DNA from: CAYUVA01 sp964448115 [NCBI: uncultured bacterium]
GTDB lineage: Bacteria; CAYUVA01
Assembly (NCBI GenBank): GCA_964448115.1
Contig: CAYUVA010000014.1
Coordinates: 1 to 64,000 of the forward strand
DNA length: 64,000 nucleotides
Direction: 5' to 3'
Shown here: positions 19,393 through 29,156 of the stretch, in pieces
Position numbering within the stretch: position 1 is the stretch's first letter
Layout of the letters: each line of letters opens with the position of its first letter
Notes under the pieces: model-generated
What the model was told of the DNA's origin: nothing
Databases searched by the model: none
Seen by the model: only the letters and a program-made list of their open reading frames with translations
Translations under genes and position numbers: made by a program

Positions 19393-22116
19393 TCATCTCA
19401 CATCGAGGTATGGCCACATGAAGCTGCGGTTGTCATCCACATCAGTGGCCATTAGTCCCAGTAAAAAGTAGCTCGGTTGCAGGTCCTTGTCGCCGAACAA
19501 GTAATCCCAGCCAAAGATACAATCCCCTCGCTCGAAGTCATCATGGAATCCATCATCGTAAAGCTCGATGCCTAAGCTGAATCCCCCGTAGTAAACCTCC
19601 ACCATCTCCACGGATTCACAGCCGCCCTGGTCGCTAAGCAGAGCCATGAAACGAAGCAGACTCGGCTTGCCAGCCTGAAGGTCGCTGTTCCAGTAGCCGG
19701 CGAGGAGAATGACCGGTCTCCCCCCGGGATCGATGGTGGGGCTTGGCGATGGTGTAAATGTGGGCGTAACCGTTGGGGTGAAGGTGGGGGGTCCCTGCTG
19801 CGTCCAGGTGGCGGTGGGCGTGAAGGTCGGCAATGGCGTCGGGGTTGGCGTTGGCGGCAGGTTGGTCCACGGCTCGTAGTCAACATAGTCGCTCACCTTG
19901 TCCCCCAAGCCATCCGGGTTGGTGCTCTCATGGTAAGGACCGCTTGGGTCCCCCCAGTAGTTGTGCTCTGCGTTTATTATCGCTGGCTGCTTGCGCTCCT
20001 GGCCTTGATTGAAGACACCATACTCGCTATTTCCGCTTACATTGCCGTTGTTGAGCACCACTGAGTCGCCGGTAGTCTGCGAGTAAAGACCGTACTGGTT
20101 GTCATAAAGGCTTAAGCCATCTGCATCCAGGTCGGTTCCATTCAGGTTTATGCCCCTGGTACATCCCTTGATTACCCCTCCCCTTATCACAACCGGCGAA
20201 GATGAGGCAGCGGTTATGCCGTTGTTGGGATTGTTTATTATGTTGCAGTTATCCAACTGAAGCCTTCCGCTACCGAATGCTGCCACCGCCGCCTCTACAC
20301 CGCAGGCGGTGAAATTGCAATCGGTCAATTGCGCCATTGCGCTATCGTGCACCGATAGGGCGGCTCCACCATGCTCCGAGTTGAAGCCTCCACCATAAAA
20401 CTGCGTATAATATATTATGGCGCTTCCGTTACCCTTAACCGAGATTCCACCGAAGCGCTTATAGACATTGTTACCTCGGAAGGTTACATTATAGTCGGTA
20501 TTGCCGTTCACCCGCAGGTTGCCATTCACTATCATGGCATCCGATTCCTGGTCAAAGAAGATATTGTTGCCTCCCCAGATAGTAAGCGTCTTGCCCTCTT
20601 GGAGGCTGACCTGCCCGAAGAGATAGGGCAGGGCGCTATTTGCCAGTGAGTTGTTGCGCTCTATCTCGGGACCCTGTATATAGATGCCATCAAAGCGAGA
20701 GTGCCCCACCGCATAGTTGTTCATGCACTGGGGAAAAACATTGCGCGAGTTGACCAGTATAGGTTGCTCTCCACCATGCAGGAAGCGATTGCCGGTGATC
20801 TCGGTCGTGCTGTTTGTCTGTACCCTTATGGTGCCGAAACAGTAGGTAAACTGGCAATCCTGGACGACTCCCCCGCTCGAATCCTTGTAGCTAATGGTCG
20901 TATTTTCCCGCTCGTGAAACCTGCCCCCCTTCTCGAAGATGCAATTGTAGAACTCCATAGTTCCATTTTCATAGGCGGTAAAAGCCCCCCATCCCTCGTC
21001 GGGACGCAGCGGGAAGAATCGCACCTTGCCAGCCTTTGCCTGTCCAACAACCAGGTTACCCCTGACATCGATGCGGCTCGGTCCCTGCTCGAAGTATATG
21101 GTAACACCGGGATCGATCTGAAGCGTAGCCCCGTCGCTGATATCAAAGCCGGGAACCTCGAAGCCAAGATTGCCCATGATGGTGCTGTCATGGGTAACAT
21201 TGCCAAATATCACCTTTACCCTATTGCTGGTTGCGTTGCGCTGGGCAGTGTTGTTGAACAAGGCGGGGAAACGCCCAGCAGCGTTTATCTGCATCGGGTA
21301 GTCGTGCCCGTCGCTGAAGCTACAGTTGTTCACGCTGCTGGTCTCCGAAGAGTCGAAGTAAACCGCTCCCTTGCAGCGTATAAAATCGCAGTGATCCAGG
21401 TTTATCCTGGCAGCCTCCTCCACCGTGATGCAGCGATAGCCGGTTACCGAGAACTTGCCGCCATCAGATACCTGCGTATAGGCGAAGTTGCCAGTCCCGT
21501 TCCCCTTGAAGTGGATGCCAGACCAGTCGTTTTGTGGCGAGGCAGCCGATAGATATACCGGGGACATCGAGGTTCCCATCGTATTCATCGTGCCCTCGAC
21601 CTGGATGCGCGAGTCGTACTCCATGAAACGGACATAGCAGTTCGGCTCAATCGTTAAGGTCAATCCTGGCGGAATGCGTAACAGGTGAAAGACGCGCAGG
21701 ATCTCATCGGTATGCCAGGTCAGATTGTCTGCCAGGAAATCTCCGCTTATCTCGCCAGCAACCCCGCTGTCCTCGATAGGTTGACCAATATTCTGCCATT
21801 GTCCGCCCTGGAACTTCTGGAACTGCAAGCGATAGGTATAGCTTGCATTATATGTCAATCCACCATCTCTCAGGTAGCGATCGCCATTGGTGTACCAGGT
21901 CCACTCGCTGGGATGATCGCTATTTCGTATCAATATATAGCGCTCCGTCTCCGGGGTGAGGATATTATCGATCACCAGGTGTATATCGATAGTGTCATTG
22001 CTCACCACTGCAATCTCCAGGCTCGCTTTAGCGCAATAGCCGCTTGCCGGCAAGCCAAGAACCGCGATAAAACATAGCATCAACGCAAAGCTCATCTTCG
22101 CTTTGTATATCAACAT
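19393..22116 (-). CDS. Secreted parallel beta-helix protein with Thr/Pro linker and C-terminal WPYL module
   Basis: About 907 residues from ATG 22116, which has AAGGAG seven bases upstream; the frame extends to a TTG at 22134 but that overlaps the ribosome site. A signal peptide (FALMLCFIAVLGLPASGYC) leads into a long region of pectate-lyase-type right-handed beta-helix repeats (NNCSFSDGHDYPMQI, LTDCNFTACGVEAA, DNCNIINNPNNGIT). Near its end is HNYWGDPSGP, a motif common at the close of such helices. A linker of about 45 residues rich in TPTPT and TFTPT precedes a final module of about 108 residues (19396-19719) that opens LLAGYW and ends MWPYLDVR. That module recurs in three other proteins of the window. 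Its central motif is LYDDGFHDDFERGD, a less canonical form. Likely extracellular, possibly carbohydrate-associated. Only 38 bases separate it from the upstream BNR gene. Confidence 0.85.
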   Translation of the reverse strand: MLIYKAKMSFALMLCFIAVLGLPASGYCAKASLEIAVVSNDTIDIHLVIDNILTPETERYILIRNSDHPSEWTWYTNGDRYLRDGGLTYNASYTYRLQFQKFQGGQWQNIGQPIEDSGVAGEISGDFLADNLTWHTDEILRVFHLLRIPPGLTLTIEPNCYVRFMEYDSRIQVEGTMNTMGTSMSPVYLSAASPQNDWSGIHFKGNGTGNFAYTQVSDGGKFSVTGYRCITVEEAARINLDHCDFIRCKGAVYFDSSETSSVNNCSFSDGHDYPMQINAAGRFPALFNNTAQRNATSNRVKVIFGNVTHDSTIMGNLGFEVPGFDISDGATLQIDPGVTIYFEQGPSRIDVRGNLVVGQAKAGKVRFFPLRPDEGWGAFTAYENGTMEFYNCIFEKGGRFHERENTTISYKDSSGGVVQDCQFTYCFGTIRVQTNSTTEITGNRFLHGGEQPILVNSRNVFPQCMNNYAVGHSRFDGIYIQGPEIERNNSLANSALPYLFGQVSLQEGKTLTIWGGNNIFFDQESDAMIVNGNLRVNGNTDYNVTFRGNNVYKRFGGISVKGNGSAIIYYTQFYGGGFNSEHGGAALSVHDSAMAQLTDCNFTACGVEAAVAAFGSGRLQLDNCNIINNPNNGITAASSSPVVIRGGVIKGCTRGINLNGTDLDADGLSLYDNQYGLYSQTTGDSVVLNNGNVSGNSEYGVFNQGQERKQPAIINAEHNYWGDPSGPYHESTNPDGLGDKVSDYVDYEPWTNLPPTPTPTPLPTFTPTATWTQQGPPTFTPTVTPTFTPSPSPTIDPGGRPVILLAGYWNSDLQAGKPSLLRFMALLSDQGGCESVEMVEVYYGGFSLGIELYDDGFHDDFERGDCIFGWDYLFGDKDLQPSYFLLGLMATDVDDNRSFMWPYLDVR

Positions 22117-22154
22117 CGCTCTTCTCCTTAGCAATTCTTCACCATGAGTATTCT

Positions 22155-23777
22155 CTATTCAAGCGCCCAAAGATAAGGCCAGAGCTTGCTTTGCAGCCCA
22201 GCATCATCGGTTGCCATAAGCTCGAGCAGGAAACGCTGAGCTGGATATCCGCGATTTATATAAAGATTGGGTATCGCAAAAACACCGCCGCCAAGGTCAT
22301 CCAGGCTAAGCCCAATAGGGATTCCCTTATAACAAATTTCCATCGAGACCACCGATTTGCCCTGCTGACCAACACCATAGCCCAAGATGAACATTATTCC
22401 GCCTTGTTGGGTGGTGATGCGCGTGTTCATGTAGCCGGCAGCGGCTATCTTGGGGGCTGCCGGGGTCGGTGTTGCTGTCGGAGTAGCGGTGATGGTCGGC
22501 GTGGGAGTCGGTGTATCGGGGATGGAATGAGCATAGTAGATCTCACCACTTGGTTGTTGTTCATTTGCCCGCTCAATCCAGACCAGCCCGAGGTAATCCT
22601 CCTGCTCGAATAGCAGCGGATCGAGCTGTGCGCAAAGAGCGCGCTGGGGAGTAACCTTTTTAGGCTCAACGCTGAATGACTCTCCATAGTCCTTACTACA
22701 TGCGTACTTGAGCATCGGCTTTAGAAATCCGCCCTGGTAGTCATTCCATACTACATTGATCACATCCTCATCATCGATGAGCATATCGCACTGGTAATGA
22801 TCATAAAGCTGCACGCCATTTAGCCTCTTAAAGCCATGCCAGCTCTGTCCATAATCGGATGAACGCATGAAGAAGATATGATTATAAAGCTCATCGCTTA
22901 GCAATCCGCTCCAGGCGATGTTCACCCCGCCGCGGCTATCGGTTGCGATAGCCGGCCTTAGCTGTTCAACATCCGAGCCTTGAGGTCGAACCTGGCTGTA
23001 TGAAAAACCAGACTCCAAGGATGGCGACCTGCCGACCCAAACCATCTGGTCATGGACATAAGCCAGGTAGATGATGCCGCTGGGTTGATCGATGACAAGA
23101 TCAGCATCATTCACCCTTCCCGGCGTCTCGATGAGCGTCTGTCGCTCCCAGTACCTTCCATCGCTCTGCGAACGGGCATAGACAAGGCGATCCTCAGCCT
23201 CGCCCAGATGGCTATACTCCCAGAGACACAGCAGGCTACTGCCCCCCAGGTGGCGTAATATTGGACTTTGATTGATAACATTGTTGCCCGTGTTGGAACT
23301 GACCACGAAGGGGATTTCATTAAAGGTTGACCCTCCATCGAGCGAGCGCAGCATATAAAGGTCGGAGCGAACCTGGCTCGCCTGGGGCTTGCTAACATAG
23401 ACGAAATATATGCCCATACCTTGAGCTGACAGGGTAACATCAGTGGAAACTAGTTCAACCGGGCTGCCTGCCTCGGTACTAAGGATGGTTGCCGGTTCAC
23501 TCCAGCTTTTTCCATTATCCAGGGATATGCTAGATTCAATAAAATAGATTCCATCACTCGATCGCTCCACCCAGGCGACTGCGATCACACCTGTATCCGC
23601 CGATATAGCCACCGAAGGCGCTCCTCGATAGGCAATACCATTGGTGGATCCGCTGACCAGCACCGGCTCGCTGAAACTTAAAGGGAAACAGATAACGGGG
23701 AGTGAGAGCACAAGACAGCAGACCATCATGGCTGTAACGATTCGGCAACTATTGCTATTTCCCATCGATGCAATCAT
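22155..23777 (-). CDS. Secreted BNR/Asp-box beta-propeller protein with Thr/Pro linker and C-terminal WPYL module
   Basis: 540 residues. A hydrophobic signal segment (VTAMMVCCLVLSLPVICF) is followed by a sialidase-type propeller with Asp-box motifs SLDNGKSWSEP, SLDGGSTFNE, SSDYGQSWHG and SKDYGESFS. The catalytic Arg triad and Asp/Glu/Tyr of true sialidases are not evident, so I call only the fold. A linker of TPTPTITATPTATPTP leads to a 99-residue module (22158-22454) opening AAAGYMNTRITT and closing KLWPYLWALE. The start could instead be ATG 23765. It is the first gene of a two-gene unit with the beta-helix protein. Confidence 0.83.
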   Translation of the reverse strand: MIASMGNSNSCRIVTAMMVCCLVLSLPVICFPLSFSEPVLVSGSTNGIAYRGAPSVAISADTGVIAVAWVERSSDGIYFIESSISLDNGKSWSEPATILSTEAGSPVELVSTDVTLSAQGMGIYFVYVSKPQASQVRSDLYMLRSLDGGSTFNEIPFVVSSNTGNNVINQSPILRHLGGSSLLCLWEYSHLGEAEDRLVYARSQSDGRYWERQTLIETPGRVNDADLVIDQPSGIIYLAYVHDQMVWVGRSPSLESGFSYSQVRPQGSDVEQLRPAIATDSRGGVNIAWSGLLSDELYNHIFFMRSSDYGQSWHGFKRLNGVQLYDHYQCDMLIDDEDVINVVWNDYQGGFLKPMLKYACSKDYGESFSVEPKKVTPQRALCAQLDPLLFEQEDYLGLVWIERANEQQPSGEIYYAHSIPDTPTPTPTITATPTATPTPAAPKIAAAGYMNTRITTQQGGIMFILGYGVGQQGKSVVSMEICYKGIPIGLSLDDLGGGVFAIPNLYINRGYPAQRFLLELMATDDAGLQSKLWPYLWALE

Positions 23778-23803
23778 CCCTGTATCGTAATGTCTAAAAC
23801 TAC

Positions 23804-23832
23804 ATTATACAAGATTCTCAGGTAAATTTCAT
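23804..23832 (-). promoter_or_regulatory. Sigma-70 type promoter for the BNR/beta-helix unit
   Basis: Read on the minus strand, ATGAAA (plus 23827-23832) and a perfect TATAAT (plus 23804-23809) are 17 bases apart, about 27 bases before the start at 23777. Confidence 0.6.
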
Positions 23833-23893
23833 TTTGGTGATTGACCTGGCTGGAATGATAAGAATCAGGGCTTAAAAGGAGCTATAGACGATG

Positions 23894-26239
23894 CTAGTTC
23901 TCATTTATCAAAGAAAGCTCGAAGGCTTGATTTATGTTATTTATGTATTTTATCTCCAAGCCCTTGATAATATGCTTCGGTATCCCGGAGACCTCCGGTT
24001 TATTCTTGGATGGCAAAAGCACCACCTTCATACCAGCTCTCTTGGCAGCTACCAGCTTCTCCTTCAGTCCACCTACCGGCAGTATCTTTCCTCGCAGGGT
24101 TATCTCGCCGGTCATGGCTACATCGCAGCGCACCTTTTTTTGTCCAAGCACCGAATATAGTGCTACTGCAAGCGGCACCCCCGCCGAGGGACCGTCCTTT
24201 GGAACCGCTCCTTCAGGGATATGTATATGTATATCGAGATCCTCGAAGAATGCCGCATCCAGCTTCAGGCTATCGCACTGGCTTCTTATGTAACTCAGCG
24301 CAGCCTGTGCCGATTCCTTCATCACATCCCCCATCTGCCCGGTCAGAGAAAGCCCCTTTTTGCCTTTCATCTTGATAGCCTCCACGAAGATGATCTCGCC
24401 TCCGGCGACAGTCCAGGCGAGCCCGGCAGCTACGCCTATTTCAGGCACCTTTTCCGCTTTTTCCATGTAGAATTTAGGCGGACCAAGGTATTCCTCAACT
24501 AATGCCCTGGTCAAAGAAACCTTGACCTGCTTACCCTTAGCAGCCTCCACGGCGACTTTTCGGCATATCTTTGCTATCTCTCTTTCAAGGTTTCGCACCC
24601 CGGCTTCGTCAGTATAATTCTCAATAATTGCCATGATGGCTGCTTTTGAGAAGCGCAGGTTATCAGCCTTGATGCCATGCTCCTTAAGCTGTCGCGGAAT
24701 AAGGTACTTGCGGGCGATGATATATTTCTCCTCATCGACATATCCAGGCAGTCGGATAACCTCCATTCGATCCATTAGTGCTCCCGGTATCGTATCCAGG
24801 ACATTTGCCGTGGTGATGAACATGACTTGCGATAGATCAAAGGGGTGCTCTATGTAGTGATCGCTGAACTGGTTGTTCTGCTCCGGGTCGAGCACTTCGA
24901 GTAAAGCAGAAGATGGATCGCCCCGAAAGTCTATGCCGAGCTTGTCAATCTCATCCAGCATGAAGACCGGATTCTTGGCACCAGCTCTTTTAATCCCTTG
25001 TATAATCCTGCCCGGCATTGCGCCGACATAGGTTCGCCTGTGCCCTCTTATCTCAGCCTCATCCCTGATCCCGCCAAGTGATATGCGATAGAACCTTCTT
25101 TTCGTTGCCCTGGCTATCGATTTCCCAAGCGATGTCTTGCCGACTCCAGGCGGTCCCACCAGGCAGAGGATTGGGCTTTTCATATCATCCTTGAGTTTTC
25201 TTACCGCAAGATATTCGAGAATCCTATCCTTAGCTTGCTCCAGGTTGTAGTGGTCTGCCTTGAGGATCCTTTGTGCACGCTCGATATCAATATTTTCCTT
25301 GGTCTGTTTTGACCAGGGAAGCGCAACCAACCAATCCAGGTAGTTTCTGATTACGATATACTCGGCAGCCATGGGAGGCAAAGAGACCAGCCTTTCCAAC
25401 TCGGCAACCGCCTCGACCTCGACCTGCTCGGGCATCTTGGCTTTTTTTATCTTGCGCATGTACTCGCGATACTCGACCTCTTCCTCGTCCTCTTCGCCTA
25501 GCTCCTCTCTTATCGCCTTTAGCTGCTGTCGAAGAAAAATCTCCCGCTGCGAGTCCCGGATCTCATCCATAGCCTGATCTTGAAGTTTGCTGCTTAGCTC
25601 AGCGATCTTTATCTGGTTATTAAGATGCTGGAGGATGCGCTTTATCCTCTTGCTCAGATTGAGCGTTTCGAGCAGCGATTGGGCTTCACGCGTCCTGAGC
25701 GAAAGGTTCATTGCCACCAGGTCGGCTAGTTTGGCTGGATCCTCGAGGTTAAGCGCCATGATATTCAGCTCCTCTGGAAGATTCTCCGATAATGAGATCA
25801 GCTTCTGGAATTGGTTCAAGAGCTTTTGTTCCAGCGCTTTTTGATGGTTGTTCTCCGCTACAATATCCGGCACCACCTCGACCTTGGCGATCGGATATGG
25901 ATTCTCTCGCAGGATATCAAGCAGTTTTATTCGATTAATCCCCTGGATAATAACCCGGTAGGTGTTATCTGGCATGACAAGTTTTTTAAGCACCAGGGCA
26001 GCAACACCGTAGTCATATAGCTTGATCTTCTTAGGATCTTTTATTCGTTCATCCTTTTGGGATACGAACCCAACTATGCGATCCCCCTCAAGTGCCTTCT
26101 CGATGATCCTTACATCGTTCTCATCTTCGAGCATCAGAGGGATGATAGCGCTTGGGAACATGACCACCCCCCTCAAGGTTATCAAGGGGAGCTTTTCTGG
26201 TATCTTGATTTCTGGGGATTCGCTGAAATCCTGAAACAT
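23894..26239 (-). CDS. lon: ATP-dependent serine protease Lon
   Basis: 781 residues from ATG 26239, which is preceded by GGAG seven bases upstream; a longer reading from TTG 26260 would span that site. Order: N-terminal substrate-binding LON domain (KLPLITLRGVVMFPSAIIPL), coiled-coil middle, AAA+ module with Walker A GPPGVGKTS and ISLGGIRDEAEIRGHRRTYV, then the protease domain with catalytic dyad Ser685 (PKDGPSAGV) and Lys728 (GGLKEKL). Cytosolic homohexamer that degrades misfolded and regulatory proteins. Length and motifs are normal for bacterial LonA. Single gene with its own promoter; no heat-shock operator is obvious. Confidence 0.97.
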   Translation of the reverse strand: MFQDFSESPEIKIPEKLPLITLRGVVMFPSAIIPLMLEDENDVRIIEKALEGDRIVGFVSQKDERIKDPKKIKLYDYGVAALVLKKLVMPDNTYRVIIQGINRIKLLDILRENPYPIAKVEVVPDIVAENNHQKALEQKLLNQFQKLISLSENLPEELNIMALNLEDPAKLADLVAMNLSLRTREAQSLLETLNLSKRIKRILQHLNNQIKIAELSSKLQDQAMDEIRDSQREIFLRQQLKAIREELGEEDEEEVEYREYMRKIKKAKMPEQVEVEAVAELERLVSLPPMAAEYIVIRNYLDWLVALPWSKQTKENIDIERAQRILKADHYNLEQAKDRILEYLAVRKLKDDMKSPILCLVGPPGVGKTSLGKSIARATKRRFYRISLGGIRDEAEIRGHRRTYVGAMPGRIIQGIKRAGAKNPVFMLDEIDKLGIDFRGDPSSALLEVLDPEQNNQFSDHYIEHPFDLSQVMFITTANVLDTIPGALMDRMEVIRLPGYVDEEKYIIARKYLIPRQLKEHGIKADNLRFSKAAIMAIIENYTDEAGVRNLEREIAKICRKVAVEAAKGKQVKVSLTRALVEEYLGPPKFYMEKAEKVPEIGVAAGLAWTVAGGEIIFVEAIKMKGKKGLSLTGQMGDVMKESAQAALSYIRSQCDSLKLDAAFFEDLDIHIHIPEGAVPKDGPSAGVPLAVALYSVLGQKKVRCDVAMTGEITLRGKILPVGGLKEKLVAAKRAGMKVVLLPSKNKPEVSGIPKHIIKGLEIKYINNINQAFELSLINEN

Positions 26240-26281
26240 CAAGTGTCTCCGTATATTCAAATTCTTTCAACAATGCAAGCA

Positions 26282-26310
26282 TCTATAATGAACTGTTGAA
26301 CCATTGTCAA
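26282..26310 (-). promoter_or_regulatory. Sigma-70 type promoter for lon
   Basis: On the minus strand TTGACA (plus 26305-26310) and TATAGA (plus 26282-26287) are 17 bases apart, about 43 bases before ATG 26239. Confidence 0.7.
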
Positions 26311-26451
26311 GGTGCTTTTATCTTGCTTATGATTAAAGATTATATTGCCTTTAGCTCAAGGGAAATTGCCTTGAATATTGTATTATGTGGAAGAACTCGC
26401 ATAAGCAAAAAAGTCTTAATCGATCTGAAAATCTGTTGAATTCAAACTCTA

Positions 26452-26505
<54 letters not shown>

Positions 26506-27043
26506 CTTTGCCATAGAACCTGTAAAGGATTTTCGACAAATGATGCTTGCAGAGCCTTATTTCAAACGCCCCCTCATGGTTGATCTCTTCGGGGATGTGG
26601 AGAGGGTATTTTGCTTTACATCATATCCTTCAACAGATGCTCCGGGTTGCATAATATCCGTTAAATTCAGGGAAATCCCTCACTATGGGCACCTGGAGCT
26701 GCTTTATAGTCCACGGCTTGCGATAGAATCCAATTATTATGCCACTGAGGATACTATCGAGATAACCGGCTCTGATGGGATCATCTTTCTTAACGGTTAC
26801 TTTGCCCGCATGACCAATTCGCCGCTGCTTATGATGAAGCATCACGATCGCGTGTTAATTCCAGGTGGTCTCATCCTCACCTCTTATAACGATGCCATAA
26901 GGCATTGCACTGATAGCATAATCGCCAAGGTGATAAAGCCTGGTAAATACGCCTATCGCAGCTTGGAGCGCGCCATAGGTTATCTCAAGGTCATCGAGGC
27001 GGCTTTAACATCGATTGCTACCGGGAGCAAGCAGATTATTTAA
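26506..27043 (+). pseudogene. C-terminal fragment of a Gfo/Idh/MocA-family oxidoreductase
   Basis: An open frame begins directly after the tRNA break and could initiate at ATG 26540 (167 residues). It resembles the C-terminal substrate-binding half of Gfo/Idh/MocA dehydrogenases: DLFGDVERVFCFTSYPS, GCIISVKF, then LELLYSPRLAIESNYY, TEDTIEITGSDGIIFLN and the terminal IEAALTSIATGSKQII. The whole N-terminal Rossmann domain with its GxGxxG motif is missing, so it should not bind NAD(P). The frame stays open, and looks protein-like, back to the tRNA junction. It converges on the GT-C gene and overlaps its end by 8 bases. Confidence 0.7.
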
Positions 27044-28619
27044 GCCGGTTCGTTTCTCTGAGCATAAAAAGTGCTGCCCCATTGTCGAAATATCTGATCG
27101 GCTGGTAATTTTGCTGAAAGCGATAGCCATTCACCAACTCGATATAGCCAGGATATGGTAAGCCGAAGTAGGTATTCTTTATGTATGGCGATAGGTATAT
27201 CCACTCGATGGGGATGTAATCCTTATTGCAGCGCCATATATCATGTGCGGGGATTATTGGGCGCATACATCGCCTCCGCGCATCGGTTGCCACTATCCAT
27301 GAGATATCTGACAAGACCATGTCATTTGGGGGGATCAAGCCCTTTAATACCAGCATATTACGGCGATCAGCCTCAAGATAATAGTATCCATGTTCACTTG
27401 TGATTTCTCGAAATAAAGGGATACTGATCACGACCAGCAAGCCTGCGGAGATAGCATGAAAAGCTATTGAGTAAGAATTATTCCTAGCGGTTATCCCCTC
27501 CAGCGCCCTTTTTACTCCAAAAAATGCCAGTGGAATCATCAAAGGAACCAGGTGGAAATAGTAGCGCGGGGTCTGGAGGATAAAGTTGTATGCCAGGATC
27601 TGGCTAATCAAAACCAGGAGCAATGCCTTGTAAAATAACCGACGACGCTTATCCCCAAGTCCAAAATAGCCCCATATCGCCAATGGAAAAAAGACCATGT
27701 ATTCCTTGAAGATAAAATCAGCATCCAACAACCTCGCCATCTCATTGAGCCATTTGCTGATATACCTGCTTGGATATTGGGCATATAACGCCGGGATGGA
27801 TAGAGCCTGTAGCCGACATCCGAGATCGACCCATGCGCGATCAGGCGAGAAGTATATTGCAAGGTTTCTAACCAGGCTGAAATTGAAAAAGGGCTTGCCA
27901 GAGTAATGTATATTATGCGCCAGCAAGGGTGATGCTACGGCTAAAAATAAGGCAAACAATATGGTTAAGCCCCGCGCTCGAAGACGCCTGCTTCCAAGTA
28001 TGAATAAAAACGCTATTGCTGGAATCGATAACAGGATGTTGCTCCTTTGCAGATATCCAAGCCCCAAAAAAATCCCTGATAGAGCTGCATGTATCGGCTT
28101 TCGATCCCGAAGATATAAATATAAAAAAATGAACAAAGCGGTATAAAGAAAGGCAAACCCAGACTCGGTCATGCCGTTTATGCTATAGGTTAATATGGAG
28201 TTGCATAGAAGATATCCTAATGAAGATAAAAAGCCTATTCGATAATCGAACAATAAAGACCCCAAAATATAAATCAGAGCCACGGTTGCAATAAAAAAGA
28301 AGCCGGAAACGGCAGCGGCGATGACCTGGTAATTTGCTGCCCCAAACATGGACATAAGAAAAGCTAATAACAACGGATGCAGCCAAAAGCGGTGCAGGTT
28401 GGGGATATTATCATCGAATAATCCATTTTGCGCATAAAATGGCACCTGGTGAGGGAATACCTGTAATGTCGAGTTGCCCTTGCCAGCCTCAATCTGCATA
28501 GCGATCTGAGCATAGTCGTAGGCATCTGGTATCATAAGCCCGCGATACACCAATGAGAAATAGACACTCCAAACCGCAACTGCCAGAAAGATGATTAGAA
28601 CCAAGCCCCTATTTTCCAT
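27036..28619 (-). CDS. GT-C family membrane glycosyltransferase
   Basis: 527 residues with about ten to twelve transmembrane segments. The first periplasmic loop has the acidic motif typical of GT-C enzymes (GLMIPDAYDYAQIA), and FWLHPLLLAFLMSMFGAAN follows as in ArnT/PMT/GT39-like proteins. These use polyprenyl-phosphate-linked sugars to glycosylate lipids or proteins on the outer face of the inner membrane. The C-terminal soluble part contains ERRNM-like basic and aromatic stretches typical of the periplasmic tail. Substrate unknown. It is flanked by decayed genes on both sides, so its original operon context may be lost. Confidence 0.8.
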   Translation of the reverse strand: MENRGLVLIIFLAVAVWSVYFSLVYRGLMIPDAYDYAQIAMQIEAGKGNSTLQVFPHQVPFYAQNGLFDDNIPNLHRFWLHPLLLAFLMSMFGAANYQVIAAAVSGFFFIATVALIYILGSLLFDYRIGFLSSLGYLLCNSILTYSINGMTESGFAFLYTALFIFLYLYLRDRKPIHAALSGIFLGLGYLQRSNILLSIPAIAFLFILGSRRLRARGLTILFALFLAVASPLLAHNIHYSGKPFFNFSLVRNLAIYFSPDRAWVDLGCRLQALSIPALYAQYPSRYISKWLNEMARLLDADFIFKEYMVFFPLAIWGYFGLGDKRRRLFYKALLLVLISQILAYNFILQTPRYYFHLVPLMIPLAFFGVKRALEGITARNNSYSIAFHAISAGLLVVISIPLFREITSEHGYYYLEADRRNMLVLKGLIPPNDMVLSDISWIVATDARRRCMRPIIPAHDIWRCNKDYIPIEWIYLSPYIKNTYFGLPYPGYIELVNGYRFQQNYQPIRYFDNGAALFMLRETNRLK

Positions 28620-28671
28620 TATTGATATAATAACACCCCTACCAGCTAATTGGAATCACCATCTGGCTGTT

Positions 28672-28685
28672 TGTGGCGCGCCACA
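28672..28685. repeat. 14-bp perfect palindrome
   Basis: TGTGGCGCGCCACA is its own reverse complement. It sits exactly at the 5' edge of the decayed methyltransferase fragment. No function can be assigned. Confidence 0.5.
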
Positions 28686-29145
28686 GGGCTATTCCATTGA
28701 ATCCGTTGAGCTTTATTATGCCAATGGGACTACTCCGCTGGGGATCTTCCTCGAGAAGGTTCTATAATTGGTATATCGGAATATCAAAAGAACTATTGAG
28801 AATTATTAAACCTGGTGGCTTTTTTTTCTCATTCTCCTGTCCAAGACTTTATCATCATATGGCGCTTGCAGTCGAGGATGCTGGATTTTTAATCAGAGAC
28901 TGTTTTATTTGGCTATATGCGAGTATTTAATCGCCTTAACGACCTTTTCAGAAGCTGCCATCGTACTTGATCCTTTTGTTGGAAGTGGAACTGTCGCAAT
29001 CGCTGCAAAGAATCTAGGCAGAAACTTTATAGGTATAGAAATAAATCAAGAGTATGTTGAGATTGCAAACAGACGCCTAAAAGAAACGACAAAAAAATCT
29101 ATAAACAAACAAGATGAATGTTTTAATCCATTGATCAATTTATAA
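28673..29145 (+). pseudogene. Decayed N4/N6-type DNA methyltransferase
   Basis: Two overlapping frames carry consecutive pieces of one protein. The first (to 28930) has ELLRIIKPGGFFFSFSCPRL and ALAVEDAGFLIRDCFIWLY, the region after motif IV in site-specific DNA methyltransferases. The second (about 28909-29145) has EYLIALTTFSEAAIVLDPFV, then GSGTVAIAAKNLGRNFIGIE, i.e. motif I DPFVGSGT and the following helix. The N-terminal DPPY segment and the target-recognition region between the two pieces are absent, and the pieces are in different frames. No restriction enzyme gene is adjacent. It is therefore a remnant of a restriction-modification or orphan methylase. Confidence 0.75.
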
Positions 29146-29156
29146 GATTTGCTCCC

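Noticed and set aside
20701-21552. 283-codon plus-strand frame opposite the beta-helix gene
   Set aside because: It is antisense to a clear beta-helix protein with signal peptide and ribosome site; the translation has no recognisable features.
22155-23777. Calling the BNR protein a sialidase
   Set aside because: Only Asp-box and propeller features are visible; the catalytic Arg triad and Tyr/Glu pair were not found.
28673-29145. Selenocysteine or recoding as an explanation for the split methyltransferase
   Set aside because: The two pieces are in different frames and conserved regions between and before them are missing, so decay is the simpler reading.
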